The position numbers and the translations under genes were made by a program. DNA of 64,000 bases from Mycolicibacterium sp. CBMA 234 (GTDB lineage: Bacteria > Actinomycetota > Actinomycetes > Mycobacteriales > Mycobacteriaceae): contig NZ_MPKW01000033.1 of assembly GCF_009729415.1 (NCBI RefSeq), forward strand, positions 62,001-126,000, given 5' to 3'. The notes beneath the pieces are model-generated. The model did no database searches, was not told where the DNA came from, and saw only the letters and a program-made list of their open reading frames with translations. Of the stretch, positions 16,744 to 24,769 are shown piece by piece (position 1 is the stretch's first letter; each line of letters begins with the position of its first letter).

Positions 16744-17346
16744 CTACGTGCCGTTGAGACCGTGGTCCAGCCAGTCCGCGGTGGCCGCGACGATCTCGGC
16801 ACGGGTGACCTCAGGGTGGTCGAACCACCAGCCGGAAATTCCTTGAATCGCCGATATCAGCAGCACGAGTTTGGCGTCACGTGCCGGGCCGCCACGCGCG
16901 ATGCCCGCGCGGTCGAAGTCTGCGCTCAGCGCCGCACCTAGCGCCTCGCTGGCCGCATCGCGGAGTTGGTGTCCAACTTTGGCGATTTCGGGGTCGGCGC
17001 GCGAATCGAGCGCCAAGATGCGAAACGCCAGTGGCCGCTGCTGCAGGAATTCAAAGTGTGCGTCCAGCACGGCGGTGGTGCGCTCTCGGAAAGATCCGCT
17101 GGCCTGGCTCACCCGATCGGTGAGCACGGCGATGAGCGCGGTGACCTCATCGGACACGAAGGACAACACCAGCGCTTCCTTCGAGGGGAAATGGTCGTAG
17201 AGCACCGTGCGGGCCACCCCTGCGCGCGTAGCGATTTCGCCGATCGCGACTTCGTCATAGGGACGTTCGGACAACAGTGTCCGCGCGGCGTCCACGATCA
17301 GTTCGCGCCGCTGCGCCCCGTTCATCCGGCGCTGCCTCTCCGTCAC
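16744..17346 (-). CDS. TetR-family repressor, divergent from DUF2236 gene
   Basis: About 200 aa. The N-terminal HTH is typical TetR: RRELIVDAARTLLSER, then IATRAGVARTVLYDHFPSKEAL. The C-terminal ligand domain is unassigned. The open frame begins at a TTG (17382) inside the operator; GTG 17346 is more plausible, and ATG 17325 would also keep the HTH. It faces away from the DUF2236 oxygenase, with two perfect operator sites in the 66-base gap, so it very likely represses itself and that gene. Confidence 0.87.
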   Translation of the reverse strand: MTERQRRMNGAQRRELIVDAARTLLSERPYDEVAIGEIATRAGVARTVLYDHFPSKEALVLSFVSDEVTALIAVLTDRVSQASGSFRERTTAVLDAHFEFLQQRPLAFRILALDSRADPEIAKVGHQLRDAASEALGAALSADFDRAGIARGGPARDAKLVLLISAIQGISGWWFDHPEVTRAEIVAATADWLDHGLNGT

Positions 17347-17357
17347 CCGACCAAGAT

Positions 17358-17400
17358 TACCGACACTGGTGTCGGTTGACAACCGACACCAGTGTCGGTA
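17358..17400. promoter_or_regulatory. Double TetR operator (palindrome of palindromes)
   Basis: Two copies of CCGACACTGGTGTCGG or its complement form 20-bp arms (17358-17377 and 17381-17400) that are perfect inverted repeats around a 3-base centre. Each arm is itself a near-perfect palindrome (ACCGACAC/GTGTCGGT). Two repressor dimers could bind about 23 bp apart, roughly on the same face of the helix. The site fills the space between the divergent starts. Confidence 0.85.
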
Positions 17401-17412
17401 ATGCTCTGAGTC

Positions 17413-18684
17413 ATGGAGACGTCAGCTGTCATCGATACCGCCGACGATGGGCGGATACCGTCGGAATTCTTGTACGACCAGTGCGTCAACAAACCGGGAG
17501 TGCAGCGGGCCCGCAAGATCTGGCGGGCAGCGTTTCGGTTCGATCCGCAGCCATCTGAGGAGCTGGTGCGCGAATTCGGGCAGGCGTATTACCAGGCCGA
17601 CCCGGTCGCCGAGGCCTTCGTCGACGACGTTTACCTCGGCGAACTTGGCCCGAAGGCCGGGCGGGCCATGCTCGACCAGGCGCTTGAGCACGGTATCGAG
17701 TCCGTCCCTGACGCGCCGCCGTCGATGGTCCGGCTGTTCGAGGAGTTCGAAACCGACCCAGAGTGGCTCGACCACAACCTCATGGAACAGGGCGCCAAGG
17801 TATTTCGGCGATGGGGCACCTCAGTATTCAGCTTCGCCACCACTAGCACTCTTGAGATGTATTCGGAGAGTTCGATCACCAAACCGTTGTCGTACGCGGG
17901 TGGCTACGCCGGCGCCAAAGCGCACAAGCGGCAGCTGGAGACAGTGCGGTTCTGGATCGACGTCTCCGAGCCCGGCGGGCTTGACCCTGGTGCGCGAGGC
18001 CGCGCCACGGCGATGCGAGTCCGCATCATGCACGTTTTCATCCGGCGCAAGTTGATCCAGCGTCCCGAATGGGACCTCGCCGCCTGGGGAGTGCCGATCA
18101 GCGTCGGTGACGCGACCCTCACGTTGATGGGTGGCAGCGTCGTACCTGGCCTCGCGTTATGGAGCGTCGGGCACCAAACCACCATCACGGAAATCGAAGC
18201 GACACTTCACTATTGGCGCTACGTCGGGCACCTCCTCGGCGTTCAGCCCAGCTGGTATCCCCTGAACTTCCGCGAAGCGGTGCAACTGATGTTCGCGGCG
18301 TTGGTCAAACGCGCGTACACCGCCGGCGCCGACGGCGAGGAACTCGTCGAGTCGTATCTCCCAGCGTTCGCACCGAAACCCGGGACCAGCACCCGTAAAC
18401 GAATCCGCGACGAATTCAATTACCGGATGCAGATCGGTTACACCGGACTATGGCTGTCACCGGCAACCTACGCCCGGCACACCATGCCGCGGCGATTGCC
18501 CTGGGTACTCCTGCCCGTAGCGGCCATCCCTGTCACATTCGCTCTCGAAACCGCGCGTCGACTCATACCCGCCCTCGATCATCTCGCCGACAGAACGCAA
18601 CGCCGCCGTCGCGAGAACTGGTACCGCAACGAAATGGGCGACGCCGCAGCGGAATTCCACCCCGTCGAAGAATTCCGCCGCTAG
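17413..18684 (+). CDS. DUF2236 oxygenase (MpaB / latex-clearing-protein-like)
   Basis: 423 aa of the DUF2236 family, which includes the rubber oxygenase Lcp and fungal MpaB. The conserved haem-site segment is RVRIMHVFIRRK, with H207 as the likely axial ligand; LYNE-type substrate loops are not obvious. A hydrophobic stretch near 365-385 (LPWVLLPVAAIPVTFAL) may contact the membrane; there is no signal peptide. Lcp cleaves C=C bonds of polyisoprene, and MpaB cleaves a farnesyl chain, so an isoprenoid-like substrate is plausible but not shown. Expression should be controlled by the divergent TetR through the double operator 13-55 bases upstream. Confidence 0.8.
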   Translation: METSAVIDTADDGRIPSEFLYDQCVNKPGVQRARKIWRAAFRFDPQPSEELVREFGQAYYQADPVAEAFVDDVYLGELGPKAGRAMLDQALEHGIESVPDAPPSMVRLFEEFETDPEWLDHNLMEQGAKVFRRWGTSVFSFATTSTLEMYSESSITKPLSYAGGYAGAKAHKRQLETVRFWIDVSEPGGLDPGARGRATAMRVRIMHVFIRRKLIQRPEWDLAAWGVPISVGDATLTLMGGSVVPGLALWSVGHQTTITEIEATLHYWRYVGHLLGVQPSWYPLNFREAVQLMFAALVKRAYTAGADGEELVESYLPAFAPKPGTSTRKRIRDEFNYRMQIGYTGLWLSPATYARHTMPRRLPWVLLPVAAIPVTFALETARRLIPALDHLADRTQRRRRENWYRNEMGDAAAEFHPVEEFRR

Positions 18685-18692
18685 CAGTCGAA

Positions 18693-18719
18693 AGCCCCGC
18701 GGCCACGACACGCGGGGCT
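18693..18719. terminator. Bidirectional hairpin terminator
   Basis: AGCCCCGCG (18693-18701) and CGCGGGGCT (18711-18719) form a perfect 9-bp GC-rich stem with a 9-base loop. It lies between the convergent DUF2236 and TetR genes. Confidence 0.7.
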
Positions 18720-18760
18720 GACAACGTCACCTCAAAGCCAACGCCCTCCAGGCCGTCGGC

Positions 18761-19459
18761 CTATTGACAGGTGGGCTCATCTGCTTGGTCATCGAGGGCA
18801 CTGCCCGAAGCCGAACCGATGACCCCGACGCCACTTGGCTCCAGTTGAGTTGCGGCAGCCAGGGCAGCAGCAACGTACTGTGCGAGTTGCTGTTTGGATA
18901 CGGCGAACTCGCCTCGTAGCCATGCCGCGACGAGTTCGATTGAACCGCTTGCAAATACGTAAGCCGCCGGGTCAGCGTCAGGGGTACCGGTATCCGGTCC
19001 ATCCTTGGCTATGGCCGTCATCTTTGTCGTCACGACCGCCAGACGGTAGATGGTGGATTGACGTGCCCGCTGCAGGACTTCATTGGAGTAGGAGGCGAGC
19101 AGCAGCGGGCCGTTGAGACGGTCTTCCACGGCAAAATCGACGGCCGCCTCGGCTGCGGCGCAAAGCTGCTCGGAGATGCGGGGCCCGGCATCGATCATCG
19201 CAGCAGTGATGATGCCGATGCCGCGCTCGGTGCGTTCCCGCACAAGCTCGAGGAGTAGGGCATCGCTATTGGCGAAGCTCTCGTAGAAGTAGCGATCGTT
19301 CAGACGCGCACGCGCGCACACTGCGCGCTTCGACACCGCGCTGGGACCTGATTCAGCGAGCAGTTCATATGCGGCCTCCAAGAACGCCGCACGTCGTTCA
19401 GCGCGACGTTGGGACGCGGCGATCCCGCCGTAGGGGCGGGCGGTCTGCGATGGAGGCAA
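18761..19459 (-). CDS. TetR-family regulator
   Basis: 232 aa. The HTH (RRAAFLEAAYELLAESG, then VCARARLNDRYFYESFANSD) is TetR-like, with a conserved RYFYE recognition helix. The effector domain (about 70-210) is not recognised. The only in-frame start is the TTG at 19459, with no Shine-Dalgarno, so the start is uncertain and a leaderless transcript is possible. It is divergent from the second DUF2236 gene and probably regulates that two-gene operon. Confidence 0.8.
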   Translation of the reverse strand: MPPSQTARPYGGIAASQRRAERRAAFLEAAYELLAESGPSAVSKRAVCARARLNDRYFYESFANSDALLLELVRERTERGIGIITAAMIDAGPRISEQLCAAAEAAVDFAVEDRLNGPLLLASYSNEVLQRARQSTIYRLAVVTTKMTAIAKDGPDTGTPDADPAAYVFASGSIELVAAWLRGEFAVSKQQLAQYVAAALAAATQLEPSGVGVIGSASGSALDDQADEPTCQ

Positions 19460-19519
19460 GTTTCGGTGCGCTGTCTGTTGACTTGGAAGTGAACACCGTG
19501 CATTCTACTCGTGACTCAA

Positions 19520-19545
19520 ATTCTGGTGCCGGACTGCATCAGAAT
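19520..19545. promoter_or_regulatory. Candidate TetR operator
   Basis: ATTCTGGTG (19520-19528) and CATCAGAAT (19537-19545) form an inverted repeat (8 of 9 pairs) with an 8-base spacer in the 143-base divergent region, 58 bases before the DUF2236 start. It is the only clear dyad there. Confidence 0.4.
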
Positions 19546-19602
19546 GTGCCAGGGTTCGATCCCGGCGCCATGTTGCTCCCATCGACTTAGGAGTTGCGGC
19601 CA

Positions 19603-20637
19603 ATGACCACAACAGAATCCACAGTTCTCGCATCGGTAGGTGGTGACAACGCCGGCGTTGCGTACAACGTCGCTGGCGCTGATGCGCTATCAGCTGAGCA
19701 GTGGGTCCAACCAGTACCGGATCTTGTAGACCCGCTGGGACAGATGGGCACCATGATCGGCCAGTGGGCCGGGCTACCGGTCAACGGCGCGGCGTTTCTG
19801 CTGCAGGCGATGCACCCGGTTATCGGCTCCGTCGTCGACAGGTACTCGGTGTACGACACCGATCCAATGGGGCGCGCTATCCGATCCTTCGATGCGGTGC
19901 AGCAATGGGTCTTCGGCGGCAAAGCCGCAATCGAGCAGGGCTACTGGCTCCGAAAGATGCATCGGCCGTTGCAAATGACAACCCCGGACGGTCAGCACAT
20001 CACCGCTCTACATCCACAAGCGTATGCCTGGGTCATTGCCACCGCATTTCCGTCCACCGTATGGAGTGCGCCGCTCGTTTTAGGTCGCAAGTACACCGAG
20101 ACCGAGGAAGACGAGCTGTATCAAGACATGCTCAGGCTCGCGCGGATCACGCAGGTGCCCAAGAACCAGCTTCCCGCCAGCCGGGCCGAGTTCTGGCCCT
20201 ACTTCGACAAGATGGTCGATGAGGTGCTCGAGAACACCTACGTCGCCAACAATATCGTTCACAATCTCAGCAAGAACCCACCGCTGCGAGTGCCGCATCT
20301 GGTACCGCAACGGCTGCGGCCCGCAGTCAAGCTGCTGACGCAAGCGGTCGCCGGCATCCCAGCGGAAGTTATGCGCCTGACTCTCATCGGGTGCCTACCT
20401 ACGAATGTCCGCGAAAAGCTGGAAGTCTCCTGGAGCCAGACCGAGGAACGTGAACTCCAAGCCGTCTTCCGGGTCTACCGCGGCGCCCTGAAAGCACTGC
20501 CAGAACGAATCACCTACGCGCCGTTGGCTTATCACGCGCGCAAGCACCAACGCATCGTCGACACCATGCGCAAGCGCGAGCTCACCGACTTCACCGCACA
20601 CGACAAGCATGACCCCACAGCCAAGTGCCCCTTTTAG
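19603..20637 (+). CDS. Second DUF2236 oxygenase (MpaB-like)
   Basis: 344 aa, DUF2236 family, only distantly like the 17413 protein. The conserved motifs are present: FLLQAMHPVIG near residue 70, and YWLRKMHRPL with H120 as the probable haem ligand. The ATG at 19603 has AGGAG 9 bases upstream; the in-frame ATG at 19594 lacks one. The protein has no signal peptide. The carotenoid-oxygenase gene follows after 41 bases. Both families split C=C bonds with O2, so they may act on one isoprenoid substrate in sequence. The reaction is inferred from family only. Confidence 0.78.
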   Translation: MTTTESTVLASVGGDNAGVAYNVAGADALSAEQWVQPVPDLVDPLGQMGTMIGQWAGLPVNGAAFLLQAMHPVIGSVVDRYSVYDTDPMGRAIRSFDAVQQWVFGGKAAIEQGYWLRKMHRPLQMTTPDGQHITALHPQAYAWVIATAFPSTVWSAPLVLGRKYTETEEDELYQDMLRLARITQVPKNQLPASRAEFWPYFDKMVDEVLENTYVANNIVHNLSKNPPLRVPHLVPQRLRPAVKLLTQAVAGIPAEVMRLTLIGCLPTNVREKLEVSWSQTEERELQAVFRVYRGALKALPERITYAPLAYHARKHQRIVDTMRKRELTDFTAHDKHDPTAKCPF

Positions 20638-20678
20638 GCATCCATGGCCGCAGCACAGACGATCACAGGAGATGCACG

Positions 20679-22121
20679 ATGACTGTCACCAGCAACGACC
20701 AGGCAGCCGACCTTTTGGGTATGTACCGCGCCGCCAAAGAACATCCCGACGAGGTCGAGCTGCCGATCACCGGGTCAATGCCACAAGAGCTGCGGGGCAC
20801 CCTGTACCGGAACGGTCCGGCGGACTGGGAGTCCGGCGGCTTCAACGGAGCACACCCCTTTGACGGCGATGGATTGATGGTGAAGTTCACCATCAACGAC
20901 GGCGCCGTTCGATTCCGGTCGCGGTACGTGGACACGCCCAAGCGCCGCAAGGAACTTCGCGGTCAGGGTGCCCGCATCCGCGGCGTGTACACGAATGCGC
21001 GGAGTTTCCGCGACAACATTGGGCGCCCACCTGCTGATGCCGCCAACACCCACGCCGTCGTCCACGCCGACCGGCTTCTCGCGCTCAGTGACGCCGGCCG
21101 GCCGTGGCAGGTGGACCTTGACGACTTGTCGACGCTTGGCCCCTGCACTTTCAACGGCCAACTCCCCCCGTTTTCACGATTTTCACCGCACCCGCGAATC
21201 GACCCCGTCACCGGAGAATTGTTCAACTTCGGCCTCGACGTGGCGCCGTCGCTGGACAACCGCACCGTGACATCCCTTCGATGCTTCCGGGTTGACCCAA
21301 CGGGCCGGCTCAGCCAGCTCGCCTCGATCCCGCTCGATCACATCTACATCCAGCACGACTTCGCCATCACCCCACAGTTCTTGGTGTTCGCGCTTGCTCC
21401 GATCACCGTGGATCCGGTGGCAGCGGCTCTCGCCGCCCTGGGCAAGGGAGCGCTCGGTGACAGCGCGGACTATCGCCCACAGCTCGGAATGAAAGTCGTC
21501 CTCGTTCCACGCGCAGGCGGAAAACCCCGCATCATCGAATGCGACCCGTTCGTATACATCCACGTTGACAACGCCTACGAAGACCGCGACGACGTCGTCC
21601 TCGACCTCGTGCGCCACGAATCATTCAGCTTCCTCACCCAGGCGGCCAAACGATTCCGCACAGAACCCGTCACCGTTGCCGGCTGGCCCGCCCGGCTTCG
21701 CATCTCGGCCGCTGGCACCGTCACCATCACCGACTACCCCAGTCCCGCAACCGAATTCCCCACCCACGACGAGCGCCGCACCGGCAGCCAGCACCGCTAC
21801 ACCTATCTGGCGTCGGCGGATCAAGACAGTTCGGCCATCGTCAAACTGGACCGGCAGACCGACACCCACCGCCTGCACCATTTCTCACCAGACATGGCCC
21901 CGGGCGAACCGATCTTCGTCCCCAGAGCACATAACGCCGCCGAAGACGATGGCTGGCTGCTGGTCGTCGCCTACAACGGAGCTGAGCATCGCACCGAGTT
22001 GCACATCCTCGACGCCGCCGCCATCGAAAAGCCGGCACAAGCGATCGCGGTTCTGCCCGGCCACCATTTCCCCGGCTTTCATGGCAGTTTCACCGAACGC
22101 ATCACACCCGCGACACGATGA
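20679..22121 (+). CDS. Carotenoid-cleavage-type dioxygenase (RPE65 family)
   Basis: 480 aa. The four iron-binding histidines of the family are in place: H171 (SPHPRID), H226 (IQHDF), H294 (IHVDNAYED) and H468 (FHGSF). These enzymes are seven-bladed propellers with a non-haem Fe(II) and cleave C=C bonds of carotenoids, apocarotenoids or stilbenes. The N-terminal LRGTLYRNGP is also typical. ATG 20679 is preceded by AGGAGATG; an upstream ATG (20625) overlaps the previous gene. Cotranscribed with the DUF2236 gene. The stop codon overlaps the start of a nitroreductase fragment (ATGA). Confidence 0.9.
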   Translation: MTVTSNDQAADLLGMYRAAKEHPDEVELPITGSMPQELRGTLYRNGPADWESGGFNGAHPFDGDGLMVKFTINDGAVRFRSRYVDTPKRRKELRGQGARIRGVYTNARSFRDNIGRPPADAANTHAVVHADRLLALSDAGRPWQVDLDDLSTLGPCTFNGQLPPFSRFSPHPRIDPVTGELFNFGLDVAPSLDNRTVTSLRCFRVDPTGRLSQLASIPLDHIYIQHDFAITPQFLVFALAPITVDPVAAALAALGKGALGDSADYRPQLGMKVVLVPRAGGKPRIIECDPFVYIHVDNAYEDRDDVVLDLVRHESFSFLTQAAKRFRTEPVTVAGWPARLRISAAGTVTITDYPSPATEFPTHDERRTGSQHRYTYLASADQDSSAIVKLDRQTDTHRLHHFSPDMAPGEPIFVPRAHNAAEDDGWLLVVAYNGAEHRTELHILDAAAIEKPAQAIAVLPGHHFPGFHGSFTERITPATR

Positions 22122-22246
22122 GCGAACTCGCTTTCGGACAACAGGCAACACTGCTAGACAGCACGTCCGCCATGCGGGCCATGCGCCGACTCAAACCGGA
22201 CCCCGTACCCGACCGAAGGATGGGATCACCCGGCCGCAGCGAATAG
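22118..22246 (+). pseudogene. N-terminal remnant of a nitroreductase-family gene
   Basis: A 42-codon frame starts at an ATGA overlap with the dioxygenase stop. Its residues 16-33 (TSAMRAMRRLKPDPVPDR) match the N-terminal flavin-binding signature of nitroreductases, proteins of about 200 aa. After PDR the similarity ends and a stop follows within 10 codons. The rest of the gene is absent downstream, so a deletion near 22220 removed it. The operon therefore once carried an FMN-dependent nitroreductase. Whether the stub is translated is unknown. Confidence 0.6.
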
Positions 22247-22287
22247 GGGTCAGAGAAGGCGGCGGCACCGGCAACCGTGCCCACCTT

Positions 22288-22307
22288 TTTCTAATCTATG
22301 ATAAATT
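22288..22307 (+). promoter_or_regulatory. AT-rich island operator, site 1
   Basis: TTTCTAATCTATGATAAATT stands 7 bases before the GTG of the SnoaL-like gene. It is the first of nine similar sites across 22-50 kb and probably overlaps the promoter. Confidence 0.6.
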
Positions 22308-22314
22308 ATGTAGG

Positions 22315-22761
22315 GTGAAGCAGCCACCGCATCCGACTGACGAGGCATATCCTGCCGCCTATTCCGAGGCGTGGACCAATGATCCACAAGGCCTACTGGC
22401 GTTCTTCGCCGACGACGGCACCTACGCCGACATCGCAATGGGTACCACCTACCGAGGGCACGACGAGATCCTGCGGTTTCACCGCTGGATGTTGAAATTC
22501 GCCCCCGACTCCGTCATCGAGTTCACCGAACCAGCGACACAACAAGGCCGCATCTATATGGAGTGGACGTGGAGCGGGTCCTTTGCCGGCGCACTCCGGC
22601 TGCGCGATGGCCGCCGACTGGAAGCGACCGGAGATCGATTCAGCATCGTCGGGATTGGGTCCTGCCGTTTTGGAGATGACGGCAAGCTGACAAGTCACCG
22701 GGACTTTTGGGATGCCGCAGAACTGGTAGAGCAATTGACGTCAGGCCGACCAGCTTCCTAG
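22315..22761 (+). CDS. SnoaL/NTF2-like protein
   Basis: 148 aa from the GTG at 22315. The NTF2/SnoaL cone fold is indicated by YPAAYSEAWTNDPQGLLAFFADDGTY, YRGHDEILRFHRWML and the closing RDFWDAAELVEQL. Such proteins act as isomerases, cyclases or hydratases, or as ligand-binding partners; residues here do not decide. The start is the first possible after stops inside the operator, with only a weak ribosome-binding site, so the transcript may be nearly leaderless. It is convergent with the MaoC gene at 22834 and belongs to the island regulon by its operator. Confidence 0.75.
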   Translation: MKQPPHPTDEAYPAAYSEAWTNDPQGLLAFFADDGTYADIAMGTTYRGHDEILRFHRWMLKFAPDSVIEFTEPATQQGRIYMEWTWSGSFAGALRLRDGRRLEATGDRFSIVGIGSCRFGDDGKLTSHRDFWDAAELVEQLTSGRPAS

Positions 22762-22833
22762 CAGCAACCGCTTCGGCGATCAACGAAACGCACACTCCGA
22801 TGCATCTTGAATATGCACCAGCGCCGTCGACGC

Positions 22834-23838
22834 TCAGAACATCAACGCCGTATAGCGCCAGTCCAGAACTTGACGATCGGGCTGACCGTCGACCCCTACG
22901 GCGTAGACCACCGACCGCATACCCAATGCGCCGCCGCCCCCAAGCCGTGGCGTCGCAGATTCAACGTGAAGATCGCTGTAGAGCGTGTCCCCCTCATGAA
23001 CGGGTCCAGTGTGGTCGCACGCCGCCCACCCCAGGACGGTGACCAGATTGGGCATCATCCGGCAGGCCTGCGCGAGTGCGATCCCGATCGTGTGGCCACC
23101 GTATACCAGCCGCTGGCCGCCACTGCGCCAATCATGATGCGTGGCAGCGATGTTCAGACTGAGCCGAGCCAGCTCAGGCGAACTGCTCACAACATCACCG
23201 GTACTGCGCAGCCGAAGACCCGCAAGATCAGCGGTGAAGTACGGCCCCGGAACTCGAGACCTGAAAGCTGCCACATCCCAGTCGCAGGTGGGGTCCGGAG
23301 GCGCATCAACAATGCCGATCAATGACAGATCGTCACCGCAACCGGTATCCGTGACGCCCGGCGACAGCGGCAGCATCGCGCAGCGATGAAAGTCGAGAAC
23401 CGGTCGATTCACCTGATCAACCGTCGTGATGTGCAGCGCGACAAGGCCAGTCGGTGCGCGGCCTTCACGAACGGAGTTCTGCCTCATCCCAACCACCTCG
23501 GTGCGTGTGGACAGCGAGTCCCCCACCTCGACGAAGCGGTGGAACGCCAGACCACGATAGAAGAGGTTCGCCTTGACCCGTTGAGTCGCCAGAGTGCTCT
23601 GGCCGATGGCCACATCACACACCAGGGCCGGATGGGCAAGCGCACCATGGCCTCCGGTCACGGCGGCGGCGAGGCCCGCATCCAGAGCGAGCCGCATCCG
23701 GCTGCCGATGATGGACTGGTGAAGAGCGGCCGCGCCGTCAGTCAGTGTCATGGCCGGCGCGCTCTCGAAGACCTGCCCCACCTCCAACTCATCGAAGTAC
23801 GAGCCACCGCTCACCTCGAGTTGCACGTTGTCCGTCAC
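22834..23838 (-). CDS. MaoC-family hydratase, mesaconyl-CoA-hydratase-like
   Basis: 334 aa, a double hot-dog protein. YFDELEVGQVFESAPAMTLTDG opens the first half, and HRFVEVGDSLSTRTEVVGMRQNSVREG is a strong family segment. This length and layout match mesaconyl-CoA (beta-methylmalyl-CoA) hydratases rather than the 150-aa R-hydratases. It would hydrate an unsaturated acyl-CoA. GTG 23838 is chosen because GGAGGGA lies 5 bases before it; the longer frame starts at GTG 23883, abutting the operator. A CitE-like lyase (28340) and a CoA-transferase (27101) elsewhere in the island are possible partners. Confidence 0.75.
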   Translation of the reverse strand: MTDNVQLEVSGGSYFDELEVGQVFESAPAMTLTDGAAALHQSIIGSRMRLALDAGLAAAVTGGHGALAHPALVCDVAIGQSTLATQRVKANLFYRGLAFHRFVEVGDSLSTRTEVVGMRQNSVREGRAPTGLVALHITTVDQVNRPVLDFHRCAMLPLSPGVTDTGCGDDLSLIGIVDAPPDPTCDWDVAAFRSRVPGPYFTADLAGLRLRSTGDVVSSSPELARLSLNIAATHHDWRSGGQRLVYGGHTIGIALAQACRMMPNLVTVLGWAACDHTGPVHEGDTLYSDLHVESATPRLGGGGALGMRSVVYAVGVDGQPDRQVLDWRYTALMF

Positions 23839-23883
23839 TCCGTTCCCTCCGGCTTCTGGGACGTCGGGCCCCTCGATGGCCAC

Positions 23884-23904
23884 GAATTTAATCGTGATTC
23901 AAAC
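23884..23904 (-). promoter_or_regulatory. AT-rich island operator, site 2
   Basis: The minus strand reads TTTGAATCACGATTAAATTC, a version of the island motif with one base less in the centre, 46 bases before the chosen MaoC start. The divergent TetR gene starts 130 bases to the right, so the site may serve both. Confidence 0.45.
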
Positions 23905-24036
23905 GCGAAGTCAAGGCACCCATCCGGCCTCCATGCACCGCACCGACCCGCCCTGCCGGGCACATAGACCAATGACACCAACGCATCTGTCACGCGCCAA
24001 CGCCGCGCTCGCGCGCCACCCGCCTATCATCGAACG

Positions 24037-24699
24037 ATGCCCCGGAAGAAGGCGACGGCCGAATCGAACGATTCGAAGTCCCAACGCACCCGCGCACGAA
24101 TCCTGGATGCCGCTGCGCACACGCTGAGCGTGAAGGGATATTCCGGCACTCGCCTTACCGACGTAGCCGAATACGCCGAGCTTCAAGCGCCCGCGATCTA
24201 TTACTACTTCAAATCCCGCGAAGACCTCATCGAAGAGGTGATGTTCTGCGGTATCAGCGATATGCGCCGGCACCTGCAGGCCGAACTGAAGGCACAGCCC
24301 GACGACTTGTCACCCATGGATCGCATCATGGTGGCCGTCGAATCGCACCTGCGCCACGAGCTTGAGCTTTCCGACTATGCAAGAGCGTCCATCCGGAACG
24401 CCAGGCAGGTACCGCAACAGCTCCAGGCGAGACAGAAGAAGGAAGCTGCCGCGTACAACCGCATCTGGCGCGGCCTCATCAATGACGCTGTCGACAGCGG
24501 CGATATTCGCGATGACCTGGACGCCACCATGGCGCAGGCGTTGATACTCGGCGCGCTCAACTGGACCGCCGAGTGGTGGGACCCCCGCTTCAGTTCCGTC
24601 GATGCCATGGTCGCCAATGCCCAAACCTTCGTGCGGCATGGCCTGAGCCCACTCCCCCAGGCCGCCAAGCGTCGCGCAGGTTCACCGTCCCGCAACTGA
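24037..24699 (+). CDS. TetR-family regulator of the catabolic island (copy 1)
   Basis: 220 aa. HTH: TRARILDAAAHTLSVKGYSGTR, then VAEYAELQAPAIYYYFKSREDL. The C-terminal half (FVRHGLSPL end, ALNWTAEWWDPRF) resembles TetR_C domains of KstR2/FasR-type acyl-CoA-sensing repressors. It is strongly similar over its whole length to the TetR at 46628, including LQAPAIYYY, ASIRNA and GALNW. It lies divergent from the MaoC gene and just upstream of the thiolase. The ligand is probably a pathway CoA ester. No clear Shine-Dalgarno precedes the ATG. Confidence 0.87.
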   Translation: MPRKKATAESNDSKSQRTRARILDAAAHTLSVKGYSGTRLTDVAEYAELQAPAIYYYFKSREDLIEEVMFCGISDMRRHLQAELKAQPDDLSPMDRIMVAVESHLRHELELSDYARASIRNARQVPQQLQARQKKEAAAYNRIWRGLINDAVDSGDIRDDLDATMAQALILGALNWTAEWWDPRFSSVDAMVANAQTFVRHGLSPLPQAAKRRAGSPSRN

Positions 24700-24742
24700 T
24701 ACACCGCCGCCACAGTCGGCACCGAACCTAGCTTCTTAACTT

Positions 24743-24762
24743 TTTCAATTCTATGTTAAATT
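24743..24762 (+). promoter_or_regulatory. AT-rich island operator, site 3
   Basis: TTTCAATTCTATGTTAAATT ends 7 bases before the ATG of the thiolase gene. It matches site 8 (minus strand, 47411-47430) at 18 of 20 positions. Confidence 0.65.
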
Positions 24763-24769
24763 CAGTTTT

